From: Emticicia sp. BO119
Lineage (GTDB): Bacteria > Bacteroidota > Bacteroidia > Cytophagales > Spirosomataceae
NCBI RefSeq assembly: GCF_013912375.1
Contig: NZ_JACETV010000002.1
Location: 930,001 to 994,000, forward strand
Direction: 5' to 3'
DNA: 64,000 bases
In this document: positions 7,985-15,924 of the stretch, one piece after another
Layout of the letters: the number at the start of each line of letters is the position of its first letter
Position numbering within the stretch: the first letter of the stretch is position 1
The notes under the pieces: generated by a model
Told to the model about the DNA's origin: nothing
Seen by the model: the letters and a program-made list of their open reading frames with translations, nothing else
The model's database searches: none
Program-made: the position numbers and the translations under genes

Positions 7985-10354
7985 ATGATACGCAATTACT
8001 TAAAACTTGGTTTACGTAATCTTCTCAAAAACAGATTATCGTCCATTATTAATATTTGTGGACTTGGATTGGCCGTAGGCTGCTGTCTGGTTGTAGCCGT
8101 TTTTTTAGATTGGTCTTTCTTTCAGGATACTTTCCATTCAAAACTTGACAAGCTCTATGTAGTAGAAAAGATAGCATTGAAAGATGGGAACGAAGAGTTC
8201 AGAGGTGATTCTCCTGCTCCAATTGCCGAAATGCTAAAAAATGAGTTTCCGCAAATAAAAAATTCGGCACGGATTGATTTTGAGGAGTCTATCATCAAAG
8301 AAGGAGATAATGTTTTCAGAGAAAGTATCAGTTTTGTTGATGATTCTTTTTACGATATGTTTGATTTTCCGGTAAAATGGGGTAATACTAAAACTTTTAC
8401 TGAACCTAATTCTATTGTTCTTACCGAAGAACTTTCAGAAAAGCTTTATGGAAAAGCAAATACAGTAGGTAAGAACCTGAATGTGAGATTTAATGTAAAC
8501 GGGAGAGAAATTGTTGAAAATTTCACAATAAAAGGTGTCTTTGAAAAAAGACCTTTTGAAACATCGTTTTATTTCTCTGCTTTGATTCCATTCCAGAAGA
8601 TGGCTTCGTTAGGTATTAATATAAATGATGACTGGAGCAGGAATGTTGATATGACTTTCATTGAAACAGAAAATGATGATTCGGGCCTACCGAATGAACT
8701 TCAAAGCAAAAAATACCTGAACCTTTATAATGCAGCCAATAAGGATAATAAAATTCTGAAATATCATTTTCAGGCTTTGAAAACGATGAATCTTCATTCT
8801 TATAAATTAGGCTCTACAAGATTCAACAATACACATATCATTGGTTTGGTGATGCTCATATCAATAGCTATCGCTATTTTACTTCTCGTTTGCTTCAATT
8901 TTATGAATATTGCTGTAGCTTCTGCCTCCAATCGTTTAAAAGAAATTGGGGTAAGAAAAGTGATGGGGAGTAATAGAAAACAAATCATTTTTCAGTTTAT
9001 TTTAGAAAACTTAATTCTCTGCACAGTTGGTGTTGGTTTCGGTTTATTATTAGCTAATATGCTCTTTTTACCTTGGTTTTCACGAATTGCAGGTTTTGAC
9101 CTGACTCAAAAATTCTTGAATAATAGCCATATCTGGATGACCCTTCTTGCCTTGATTATTCTTACCGTTTTAGGAGGGGCTGCTTACCCTTCATTTTATA
9201 TTTCTTCGCTTAAGCCTATCAGTATTGTAAAAGGAAGCATGGCTTTAGGAAGCAAAAATCGGTTCAGGAAAATGCTATTAGGATTTCAGTTTTTCCTTAC
9301 ATTCTTAGGTATTTCTATGGCTTTGGCATTTGTGCAAGAGAATAAAATTTCAAGAGCAAAATCGTGGGGTTATGACCCAACAAATAATGTAGTAGTGAAA
9401 CTTGATGTTGAGCATGGCTTTGATGTATTGAATTCTGAATTGAGGAATAATGTTAAGGTACAATCTTTATCAGGCACTACATTGCCTTTGGAATGGGCTA
9501 AAGAGATGGTGATAAAAGTTGAGGGACAAGACTATCAGATCAAGGGTTTAAAAGCATTGCCAAATTTTGCGAATACTATGGGTATCAGTATTATAAACGG
9601 GCGGGATTTGAGTGATGCCTATCAAACTGATAAAACGACTTCGGTTTTAGTGAATCAGACTTTTTTGAAACGATTAAACTGGAAAACAGGCATTGGAAAA
9701 ACAGTTGAATATGAAAACAAAAAATACCTAATTGTAGGTGAAATGAAGGATTTTCATTACGAAAATTTTGAACATACCATACAGCCTTTGATGTTGATGG
9801 GTTGCGGTAAGGAAGAGGTTAAGTATGCCTACGTGAAAACCGAAAAAGGTTTGTTAAATACAGCGCATTTAATTGCTGAGAGCGTTTGGAGAAAGGCTTT
9901 CCCAAATGTGCCATTCGATTATTATTATCAGGATACTGTGTTTGATAATTATTATTATGGTTTTACACAAGTAATTCAGATACTCTCTGCCGCTTCTTTT
10001 ATCATGATTATCGTTTCTATTACCGGTATTTTTGGTCTGGCATTGTTGATATTGAGTAAGAAAATGAAAGAAATATCTGTCAGGAAAGTACTTGGCGCTG
10101 GAATGGGAAACATTGGCTATCAGATTGTAAAAGAGTTTTTGTTTGCTATAGGCATTGCTTTCATAATCGGCGTACCAATTTCTTATTTATTGACCAAAGC
10201 TATTTTCGGGCAGGTTACTCCTGAATCGCAAGTTTCGTTTCTGCCACTTGTGGCAACACTTGCTGGCTTGGTACTAATGACAATTTTTAGTGTTTCCTGG
10301 CATTTGTATAAAGCTTTTGTGGCAAATCCCACAGAGTTTTTGAAGGATAACTAA
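7985..10354 (+). CDS. Divergent MacB/FtsX-type ABC permease (array copy 4)
   Basis: The protein has 789 residues and the same eight-helix tandem layout (FtsX blocks from about 285 and 664), but it is the most divergent copy. The first signature reads VASASNRLKEIGVRKVMGS. The second reads LSKKMKEISVRKVLGAG, in place of the AEQRTKEIGIRK form. The usual CLGLFGLA before it becomes ITGIFGLALL. It ends NPTEFLKDN instead of NPVKSLKTE. It is also the last gene before the deleted permease locus and is not followed by a heptad hairpin. It may serve a different substrate or partner. The frame is intact, so there is no sign of decay. Confidence 0.9.
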   Translation: MIRNYLKLGLRNLLKNRLSSIINICGLGLAVGCCLVVAVFLDWSFFQDTFHSKLDKLYVVEKIALKDGNEEFRGDSPAPIAEMLKNEFPQIKNSARIDFEESIIKEGDNVFRESISFVDDSFYDMFDFPVKWGNTKTFTEPNSIVLTEELSEKLYGKANTVGKNLNVRFNVNGREIVENFTIKGVFEKRPFETSFYFSALIPFQKMASLGININDDWSRNVDMTFIETENDDSGLPNELQSKKYLNLYNAANKDNKILKYHFQALKTMNLHSYKLGSTRFNNTHIIGLVMLISIAIAILLLVCFNFMNIAVASASNRLKEIGVRKVMGSNRKQIIFQFILENLILCTVGVGFGLLLANMLFLPWFSRIAGFDLTQKFLNNSHIWMTLLALIILTVLGGAAYPSFYISSLKPISIVKGSMALGSKNRFRKMLLGFQFFLTFLGISMALAFVQENKISRAKSWGYDPTNNVVVKLDVEHGFDVLNSELRNNVKVQSLSGTTLPLEWAKEMVIKVEGQDYQIKGLKALPNFANTMGISIINGRDLSDAYQTDKTTSVLVNQTFLKRLNWKTGIGKTVEYENKKYLIVGEMKDFHYENFEHTIQPLMLMGCGKEEVKYAYVKTEKGLLNTAHLIAESVWRKAFPNVPFDYYYQDTVFDNYYYGFTQVIQILSAASFIMIIVSITGIFGLALLILSKKMKEISVRKVLGAGMGNIGYQIVKEFLFAIGIAFIIGVPISYLLTKAIFGQVTPESQVSFLPLVATLAGLVLMTIFSVSWHLYKAFVANPTEFLKDN

Positions 10355-10504
10355 ACGCCCCCTGCCACTAAAGGAAAGTTACTTATGCCTGAGATTTTTT
10401 GTTGCGAATTGTTATAGTTGATTTTATAATCATAGTATAAGTTTGGCGCAAAATATCTATAAAAATCATAGATAAGAATCATGATAAAGTCTATCAGCAG
10501 TGCT

Positions 10505-10542
10505 TGTCCGTTACTGTACAAAATCCTGTCCATTTTCGGACA
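10505..10542 (+). promoter_or_regulatory. Tandem 16-bp dyads of a retained permease promoter
   Basis: Two dyads of the form TGTMCG-N4-CGKACA lie 22 bp apart: TGTCCGTTACTGTACA (10505-10520, imperfect) and TGTCCATTTTCGGACA (10527-10542). The same pair occurs 21 bp apart before the permease at 32879. TGTAATGT-N2-TGATAATAA follows 22 bp after the second dyad (23 bp at 32879). The second dyad is the core of a longer perfect stem, AAAATCCTGTCC (10520-10531) with GGACAGGATTTT (10538-10549), which could also end transcripts from the upstream permease. The 150 bases before it (10355-10504) hold no gene I can support. Confidence 0.6.
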
Positions 10543-10590
10543 GGATTTTATTGTCAATCGGATGTAATGTGCTGATAATAAAGATATTGT

Positions 10591-10751
10591 GATTTTGGCA
10601 TGGCTTTAGATGCTATAATAATAATGTAATCTCATTACCTGTATGTGTAATAGTAGGTGCAGGTCTTATCGGTTTAGCATTGCTTACGATTAGTTTTCAG
10701 GCTATCAAAGCAGCACTGACTAATCCTATAAAGAGTTTAAAAGCTGAATAA
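10591..10751 (+). pseudogene. Relic of an FtsX permease: leader fused to the last ~35 codons
   Basis: From 10653 to the stop at 10749-10751 the frame reads VGAGLIGLALLTISF, then QAIKAALTNPIKSLKAE. This matches the last helix and tail of every intact copy. No start codon or permease body precedes it: a stop occurs in frame at 10590-10592, and only about 60 bases separate the tail from promoter-like sequence resembling the leader of the gene at 32879. In another frame 10591-10611 reads DFGMALD, faintly like the DFAYRID found upstream of the last helix. The simplest reading is an internal deletion of about 2.3 kb that left promoter and 3' end. The gene cannot make a permease. Confidence 0.85.
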
Positions 10752-10833
10752 CTTGGAGAACGGAGTACCCCGCTCGAGAAAACTTTTCCTTATTCCATTC
10801 TCTAATTTTTATTTTCCATTACTCGTACAAATT

Positions 10834-13224
10834 ATGATACGCAATTACTTGAAAATCGCATGGAGGAATCTTGCTAAGAGCAAAGTTTACTCATTTATTA
10901 ATGTCTTTGGTCTTGCAGTAGGTATGGCCGTTGCAATGATGATTGGTCTTTGGATAAACGATGAAATGTCCGCCAATAAGCATCATGCCAATTATGCTAC
11001 ACTTTATCAGGTAAAAATGCACCAGACTTTTGATGGGCGCAGGGGTACACAAGATGCCTTACCTTATCCGATGGGAGAGGAGTTGAAAACTAAGTACCCT
11101 GATTTCAAAGCGGTAGCCATGTGTGACTGGGGAAGTACCCGTTCATTGGTGGTAGGTAATCAGAAATTCCTGAAATATGGTCATTATATTGGTGATGAGG
11201 CTATTGATATGTTTTCATTAAAGGTTAAAAATGGAGATAAGAATCCATTGAAAGAACCTTATTCAATTGTCTTGACAGAAGAAACTGCCGAGGCCCTTTT
11301 TGGTAAACAAGACCCTGTTGGCAAGGTGGTGAGAGTAGATAATACAATGAATCTGAAAGTAACAGCTGTAGTTGAAAAACAACCCAAGAATGCCACTCTT
11401 CAGTTCGATTATCTATTACCCTGGCATTTACAGGAAAAAGTTTATGATTGGATTGCTAAATTTCATAAAACTAACTGGGGTAATAATTCACACCAGACTT
11501 ACGTACAGTTGAAAGATGGGGTAACTCCTGAAAAAACGAATGCTAAAATCAAGAATGTAGTATTAGACCATTTTAAAGATAATGAGCTAATGCAAAAAAG
11601 CATTAAGCCGGAGGTTTTCATTCACTCAATGTCAGAGTGGCGTTTGTATTCGGATTTTACAGATGGAAAACCTTCAGGTGGATTCATCAAATACGTAAAA
11701 CTTTTTGGTATTTTCGGTATTTTCGTTTTGGTTATTGCCTGTATCAATTTCATGAATCTGAGTACGGCCCGTTCAGAAAAACGTGCCAAAGAAGTAGGTG
11801 TTCGCAAAGCTGTTGGTTCAGCCCGAAAACAATTAATCAGCCAGTTTTTGAGCGAATCTATCCTGATTGCAGTTATGGCTTTGTTAGTAGCCATTGTTTT
11901 GGTAGCAATTTCTTTGCCTTATTTTAATAAATTGACTGAAAAACTGATGACTATTCAGTTTGGTAATCCTGTTTTCTGGGCAATTATTTTAGGCTTTACC
12001 TTATTTACAGGCTTATTAGCCGGAAGCTATCCTGCGCTTTATCTATCCTCATTCAACCCTGTTAAAATTCTTAAGGGTGGAGTGCATGTAGGCAAGAGTG
12101 CCTCTTTGCCGCGCAAAATTCTGGTAGTAATACAGTTTACTTTTTCAATTGTATTGATGATTGGGACTGCGATTATCTATCAGCAGGTACAACATGCCAA
12201 GAACCGTCCGATTGGTTTTAATAGCCAGGGCCTTATTTCAGTAGAATGGTCTAAAGACCTGGGTGATAATTTTCAGTCAGTTCAAAACGAATTGCTTGCA
12301 TCTGGCGTGGTATCTTCTATATGCAAATCCAATTCACCTCCAACCGACATCTATAGCAATAATAGCGGTTGGGAGTGGAAAGGCTCAACACCAGAAGACA
12401 AATCAGCCATTTTTAATACTATTGCTACCAATTTTGATTATGTAAAGACAATAGGTGTTAAATTAAAAGAAGGTCGGGATTTTTCAAGAGAATTTTCGAC
12501 TGATTCTACCGGAGTAATTCTGAATGAGGCTGCTGTTAAACGCATGGGACTGAAACATCCCGTAGGAGAAATGGTGAAATGGAACGGTCAAAACCGCCAG
12601 ATAGTAGGGGTTGTATCTGATGTCATGATGGAGTCTCCTTACCGCGATATCAGACCTTTGACTATCGTATTTGAAAAAGACTGGGTAAACTTTATTAATA
12701 TAAGAATCAACCCGAATGTTTCGAGTGCTCAAGCCATTAAACGTATTCAACCTATTTTCGATAAATACAATCCGGGCTTCCCATTTTCATATAAGTTTGC
12801 CGACAGCGAATATTTGAAAAAATTCAACTACGAAGAACTGATAGGTAATCTGGCAGCCATTATTTCGATTCTGGCCATCTTTATTTCATGTCTGGGCTTG
12901 TTTGGTTTAGCTTCATTTATGGCCGAACAACGTAGAAAGGAGATCGGTGTAAGAAAAGTATTAGGTGCCAGCGTAGCCAATCTCTGGGGATTACTCTCAA
13001 AAGATTTCGTAACACTAATCATAATTTCTTGTGCCATTGCCTCACCTATCGCCTGGTATGGTATGACACAATGGTTAAACGACTACACATATAAAATAGA
13101 CATTGGTGTGGGTGTATTTTTATTAGTGCTGGTAGTGGCATTAATAGTTACGTTAATGACAGTAAGCTATCAGGCCATTAAGGCTGCATTGGCTAATCCG
13201 GTGAAGAGTTTGAAAACAGAATAG
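10834..13224 (+). CDS. MacB/FtsX-type ABC transporter permease (array copy 5)
   Basis: The protein has 796 residues from the ATG at 10834 (MIRNYLKIAWRNLAKSK, preceded by cgtacaaatt). A TTG at 10753 opens a longer frame, but that lies within the spacer and gives an unrelated leader. FtsX blocks from about 289 (TARSEKRAKEVGVRKAVGS) and 671 (AEQRRKEIGVRKVLGAS). It shares WRLYSDFTDGK and KNRPIGFN with copies 2 and 11. It is the first intact gene after the deletion scar, so the retained promoter at 10505 could now drive it. The spacer 10752-10833 has only a weak purine/pyrimidine pairing. Confidence 0.92.
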   Translation: MIRNYLKIAWRNLAKSKVYSFINVFGLAVGMAVAMMIGLWINDEMSANKHHANYATLYQVKMHQTFDGRRGTQDALPYPMGEELKTKYPDFKAVAMCDWGSTRSLVVGNQKFLKYGHYIGDEAIDMFSLKVKNGDKNPLKEPYSIVLTEETAEALFGKQDPVGKVVRVDNTMNLKVTAVVEKQPKNATLQFDYLLPWHLQEKVYDWIAKFHKTNWGNNSHQTYVQLKDGVTPEKTNAKIKNVVLDHFKDNELMQKSIKPEVFIHSMSEWRLYSDFTDGKPSGGFIKYVKLFGIFGIFVLVIACINFMNLSTARSEKRAKEVGVRKAVGSARKQLISQFLSESILIAVMALLVAIVLVAISLPYFNKLTEKLMTIQFGNPVFWAIILGFTLFTGLLAGSYPALYLSSFNPVKILKGGVHVGKSASLPRKILVVIQFTFSIVLMIGTAIIYQQVQHAKNRPIGFNSQGLISVEWSKDLGDNFQSVQNELLASGVVSSICKSNSPPTDIYSNNSGWEWKGSTPEDKSAIFNTIATNFDYVKTIGVKLKEGRDFSREFSTDSTGVILNEAAVKRMGLKHPVGEMVKWNGQNRQIVGVVSDVMMESPYRDIRPLTIVFEKDWVNFINIRINPNVSSAQAIKRIQPIFDKYNPGFPFSYKFADSEYLKKFNYEELIGNLAAIISILAIFISCLGLFGLASFMAEQRRKEIGVRKVLGASVANLWGLLSKDFVTLIIISCAIASPIAWYGMTQWLNDYTYKIDIGVGVFLLVLVVALIVTLMTVSYQAIKAALANPVKSLKTE

Positions 13225-13228
13225 GATG

Positions 13229-13276
13229 GAGCAAAGGGCAGAGGGCATGGTATAGAACTCCCTCTGCTCCCTGCTC
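13229..13276. repeat. Array spacer 6: heptad-type inverted repeat
   Basis: Arms 13229-13245 and 13260-13276 are complementary at 14 of 17 positions, with a perfect outer GCAGAGGG against CCCTCTGC. The loop is only about 14 bases. The right arm carries CTCTGCT and CCCTGCT units. Confidence 0.75.
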
Positions 13277-13297
13277 TGCTCTAACCCGTACAAATAT

Positions 13298-15730
13298 ATG
13301 ATAAGTAACTATTTGAAAATCGCCTTTCGGAATCTTATCAATCATAAGGCTTACACCTTGTTGAATGTTCTCGGTTTAACTATCGGTCTGACCTGCTTTG
13401 CCTTTATTGTTCTTTGGGTTAAAGATGAATGGAGTTATGACCGTTTTAATGAAAATGCCGATAGAATCTATCGGGTGGTAGGTACTGTAAGTTCTGACTC
13501 TGAAGTTTTTGAACAGGCTGTTACGGGTGCGGCTATGGGGCCGGCGTTAAAAAATGATTATCCCGAAGTTGAAAACTTTGTGCGTCTTGATGAAAACGAT
13601 GCCATAGCAAAAAAAGGAAATCAGCAGTTTGTTGAAGAAGAAATCTTACTGACCGACCATTCTTTCTTTGATGTATTTAGTTATAAACTCACAAAAGGTG
13701 ACCCCAAAACAGCTTTAAAAGAACCTTATAGCATTGTATTAACTGAAAGCAAGGCGCAAAAATACTTCCCGAATGAAGACCCTATTGGTAAAACGCTTGA
13801 TTTCGTTTTATATGACAGCACCGGAAAAGGTGTGCCATACAAAGTAACCGGAGTAATACCAGATGCGCCTAAGAACGCTCATTTTACGTTCAATTTTCTG
13901 GTTTCTTTTGAGACATTAATTGCTTTTGACCGCCGTAGCTACTACTCAGATGATGTTTGGGGGAACAATAGTTACTATACTTATGTGATGCTTACTAAAG
14001 GAAGTGATTCTAAGGCTTTTGAAGCCAAATTTCCTCAATTTAAAGCAAAACATCTTGACCCTTTATCGAGTAAATATGGTGGTAAATGGGGCGCAGATTA
14101 TTCTTTACAGGCATTACCAGACATTTATCTGAAATCGCATCGCAGGTATGAGATTAACCCTACTGGTAGCCTGACAAACTTGTATATTTTTGGCACGGTT
14201 GGTTTATTTATTTTATTGATCGCAGGTATTAATTACATGAATCTGGCTACGGCACGTTCGGTACAAAGAGCCAGGGAAGTAGGTGTGAAAAAAGTAATGG
14301 GAGCTTTAAAAAGCCAGTTAGTAGGACAGTATCTGCTTGAAGCTGTTTTATTGGCAGTAAGCTCTTTGGTATTTGCGCTGTGTTTATGTTATTTTCTTCA
14401 ACCTGTTTTTTATCAGATTACTAATAAGGATATCAGCCTCTTCAATTCTACTGAACTGATAGCATTTATGGCAGGTATTGCCTTGTTATTAGGTGTACTA
14501 TCCGGTATTTACCCTGCTTTTTTTATTTCATCATACCAACCTACGACAGTCTTAAAAGGTTCTTTTGCTACTTCTGGCAAGGGCGTATGGTTAAGAAAAT
14601 CTTTGGTTGTTATGCAGTTTACGGTTACAATAGTGCTTATTGTAGGTATATTGGTTATAAACTCTCAAATGTCTTTTATCAGGAATAAAGACTTAGGCTT
14701 TAACAAAGATGCTCTTCTGACAGTAACGGCATATCCGAATGAAGAAGTATTTAAGGGTATTGAAGGTTTCAGGAATGACATATTAAGAAACCCATATATA
14801 AAAAGCATGACTACATCAAATAGTATTCTGGTTGGAGGCATGGGCAATAATGGGACTCAAACAATTGATAATAAGGGAAAAGAGATACGGTCGAACACCT
14901 ATAGGCTGATGGTTGATTATGACTATATGAATACCATGGGTATCAAGCTGATAGCCGGAAGGAATTTCTCTCGTGAATTTCCTTCTGATTCCCGCACTGA
15001 CTCAACACAAAATTATATTCTGAATGAGGCAGCCGTGGCTGCATATGGTTGGGAAACCCCTGACAAAGGTATAGGTAAGCCTTTTGCTATGAGTGGCAGA
15101 AAAGGGAAAGTGGTTGGTATTGTAAAAGATTTTCATTTTAATTCACTCCAACACAAAGTAGAGCCAATGGCGATGTTGTTACGCGGAGAAACCTTTAGCC
15201 GTGTAATACTGAAAATTGATATGAACCAGGCACAAAAGGCTATTGCTGTGATTGAAAGTGAATGGAAAAAACATTTTCCTGATGCACTTTTTATGTATGA
15301 TTTTGTCGATAAAAGACTGGGTGAGCAATATGAAGCAGAAGCTCGCTTCTCTAAAATATTCCTGTATTTTTCAATTCTTTCAGTGTTGATTGCCTGTCTT
15401 GGGTTATATGGACTCACTTCTTTTGCTACCGAGCAACGCACAAAAGAAATCGGTATCCGTAAGGTATTAGGTGCTTCAATCTTTAGTGTTACTACGCTTA
15501 TTACAAAAGACTTTATCAGATTAGTAGTGATAGCTATTGTTGTAGCAAGCCCGATAGCCTGGTATTTTATGAATAAATGGCTACAGGATTTTAGCTACAA
15601 AATTGATATGGAATGGTGGTTTTTTGTAGTGGCAGGTATCGTGGCGGTTGCCATTGCGATACTCACGGTAAGTTATCAGGCCATCAAAGCAGCGTTGATG
15701 AATCCGGTGAAATCGTTGAAAGCGGAATAG
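13298..15730 (+). CDS. MacB/FtsX-type ABC transporter permease (array copy 6)
   Basis: The protein has 810 residues and begins MISNYLKIAFRNLINHK. FtsX blocks from about 294 (TARSVQRAREVGVKKVMGA) and 685 (TEQRTKEIGIRKVLGAS). Before TM2 it has the DIYLKSHRRYEINPTG form, placing it in the second sequence group with copies 7, 8, 9 and 12. The tail ends KSLKAE, as in the relic at 10751. It has a longer insertion in the first periplasmic domain (around GKTLDFVLYDSTGKGVPYK) than copies 2 to 5. Confidence 0.92.
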   Translation: MISNYLKIAFRNLINHKAYTLLNVLGLTIGLTCFAFIVLWVKDEWSYDRFNENADRIYRVVGTVSSDSEVFEQAVTGAAMGPALKNDYPEVENFVRLDENDAIAKKGNQQFVEEEILLTDHSFFDVFSYKLTKGDPKTALKEPYSIVLTESKAQKYFPNEDPIGKTLDFVLYDSTGKGVPYKVTGVIPDAPKNAHFTFNFLVSFETLIAFDRRSYYSDDVWGNNSYYTYVMLTKGSDSKAFEAKFPQFKAKHLDPLSSKYGGKWGADYSLQALPDIYLKSHRRYEINPTGSLTNLYIFGTVGLFILLIAGINYMNLATARSVQRAREVGVKKVMGALKSQLVGQYLLEAVLLAVSSLVFALCLCYFLQPVFYQITNKDISLFNSTELIAFMAGIALLLGVLSGIYPAFFISSYQPTTVLKGSFATSGKGVWLRKSLVVMQFTVTIVLIVGILVINSQMSFIRNKDLGFNKDALLTVTAYPNEEVFKGIEGFRNDILRNPYIKSMTTSNSILVGGMGNNGTQTIDNKGKEIRSNTYRLMVDYDYMNTMGIKLIAGRNFSREFPSDSRTDSTQNYILNEAAVAAYGWETPDKGIGKPFAMSGRKGKVVGIVKDFHFNSLQHKVEPMAMLLRGETFSRVILKIDMNQAQKAIAVIESEWKKHFPDALFMYDFVDKRLGEQYEAEARFSKIFLYFSILSVLIACLGLYGLTSFATEQRTKEIGIRKVLGASIFSVTTLITKDFIRLVVIAIVVASPIAWYFMNKWLQDFSYKIDMEWWFFVVAGIVAVAIAILTVSYQAIKAALMNPVKSLKAE

Positions 15731-15733
15731 GTG

Positions 15734-15902
15734 GAGAAAGGAAAATGGAGAATTAATCAAGAAAAAAGAATACGATTTTTTCTGCAACGATTAAGTCTTT
15801 TTGTACCGAGTATTTTGTAAGTATTAATAATCTTAACTTAAACTAATAAGGAAGAAACTAATATGGGATATGTGAAATTTCAACTTTCCATTCTCGTTTC
15901 TG
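15734..15902. repeat. Array spacer 7: purine/pyrimidine arms with a long unpaired middle
   Basis: GAGAAAGGAAAATGG (15734-15748) directly after the stop is roughly complementary (about 11 of 15) to the pyrimidine arm at 15888-15902. About 140 AT-rich bases lie between, with nothing recognisable in them. Confidence 0.5.
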
Positions 15903-15924
15903 CTTTTCATTGACCTGTAAAACT

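Noticed and set aside
10351-10557. 68-residue ORF on the minus strand
   Set aside because: It runs across the inverted repeat and operator dyads, has no recognisable features, and sits in the promoter remnant of the deleted permease.
10753-10833. TTG-initiated N-terminal extension of permease copy 5, and similar extensions at 2978, 15910 and 23622
   Set aside because: Each would translate the spacer; the internal ATG gives the conserved M-x-x-NY-x-KIA or M-x-x-SY-x-KIA start.
11637-11927. 96-residue plus-strand ORF inside permease copy 5
   Set aside because: It is an alternative frame of a well-supported conserved gene. The same shadow pattern recurs on the minus strand in other copies (for example 6250-6525).
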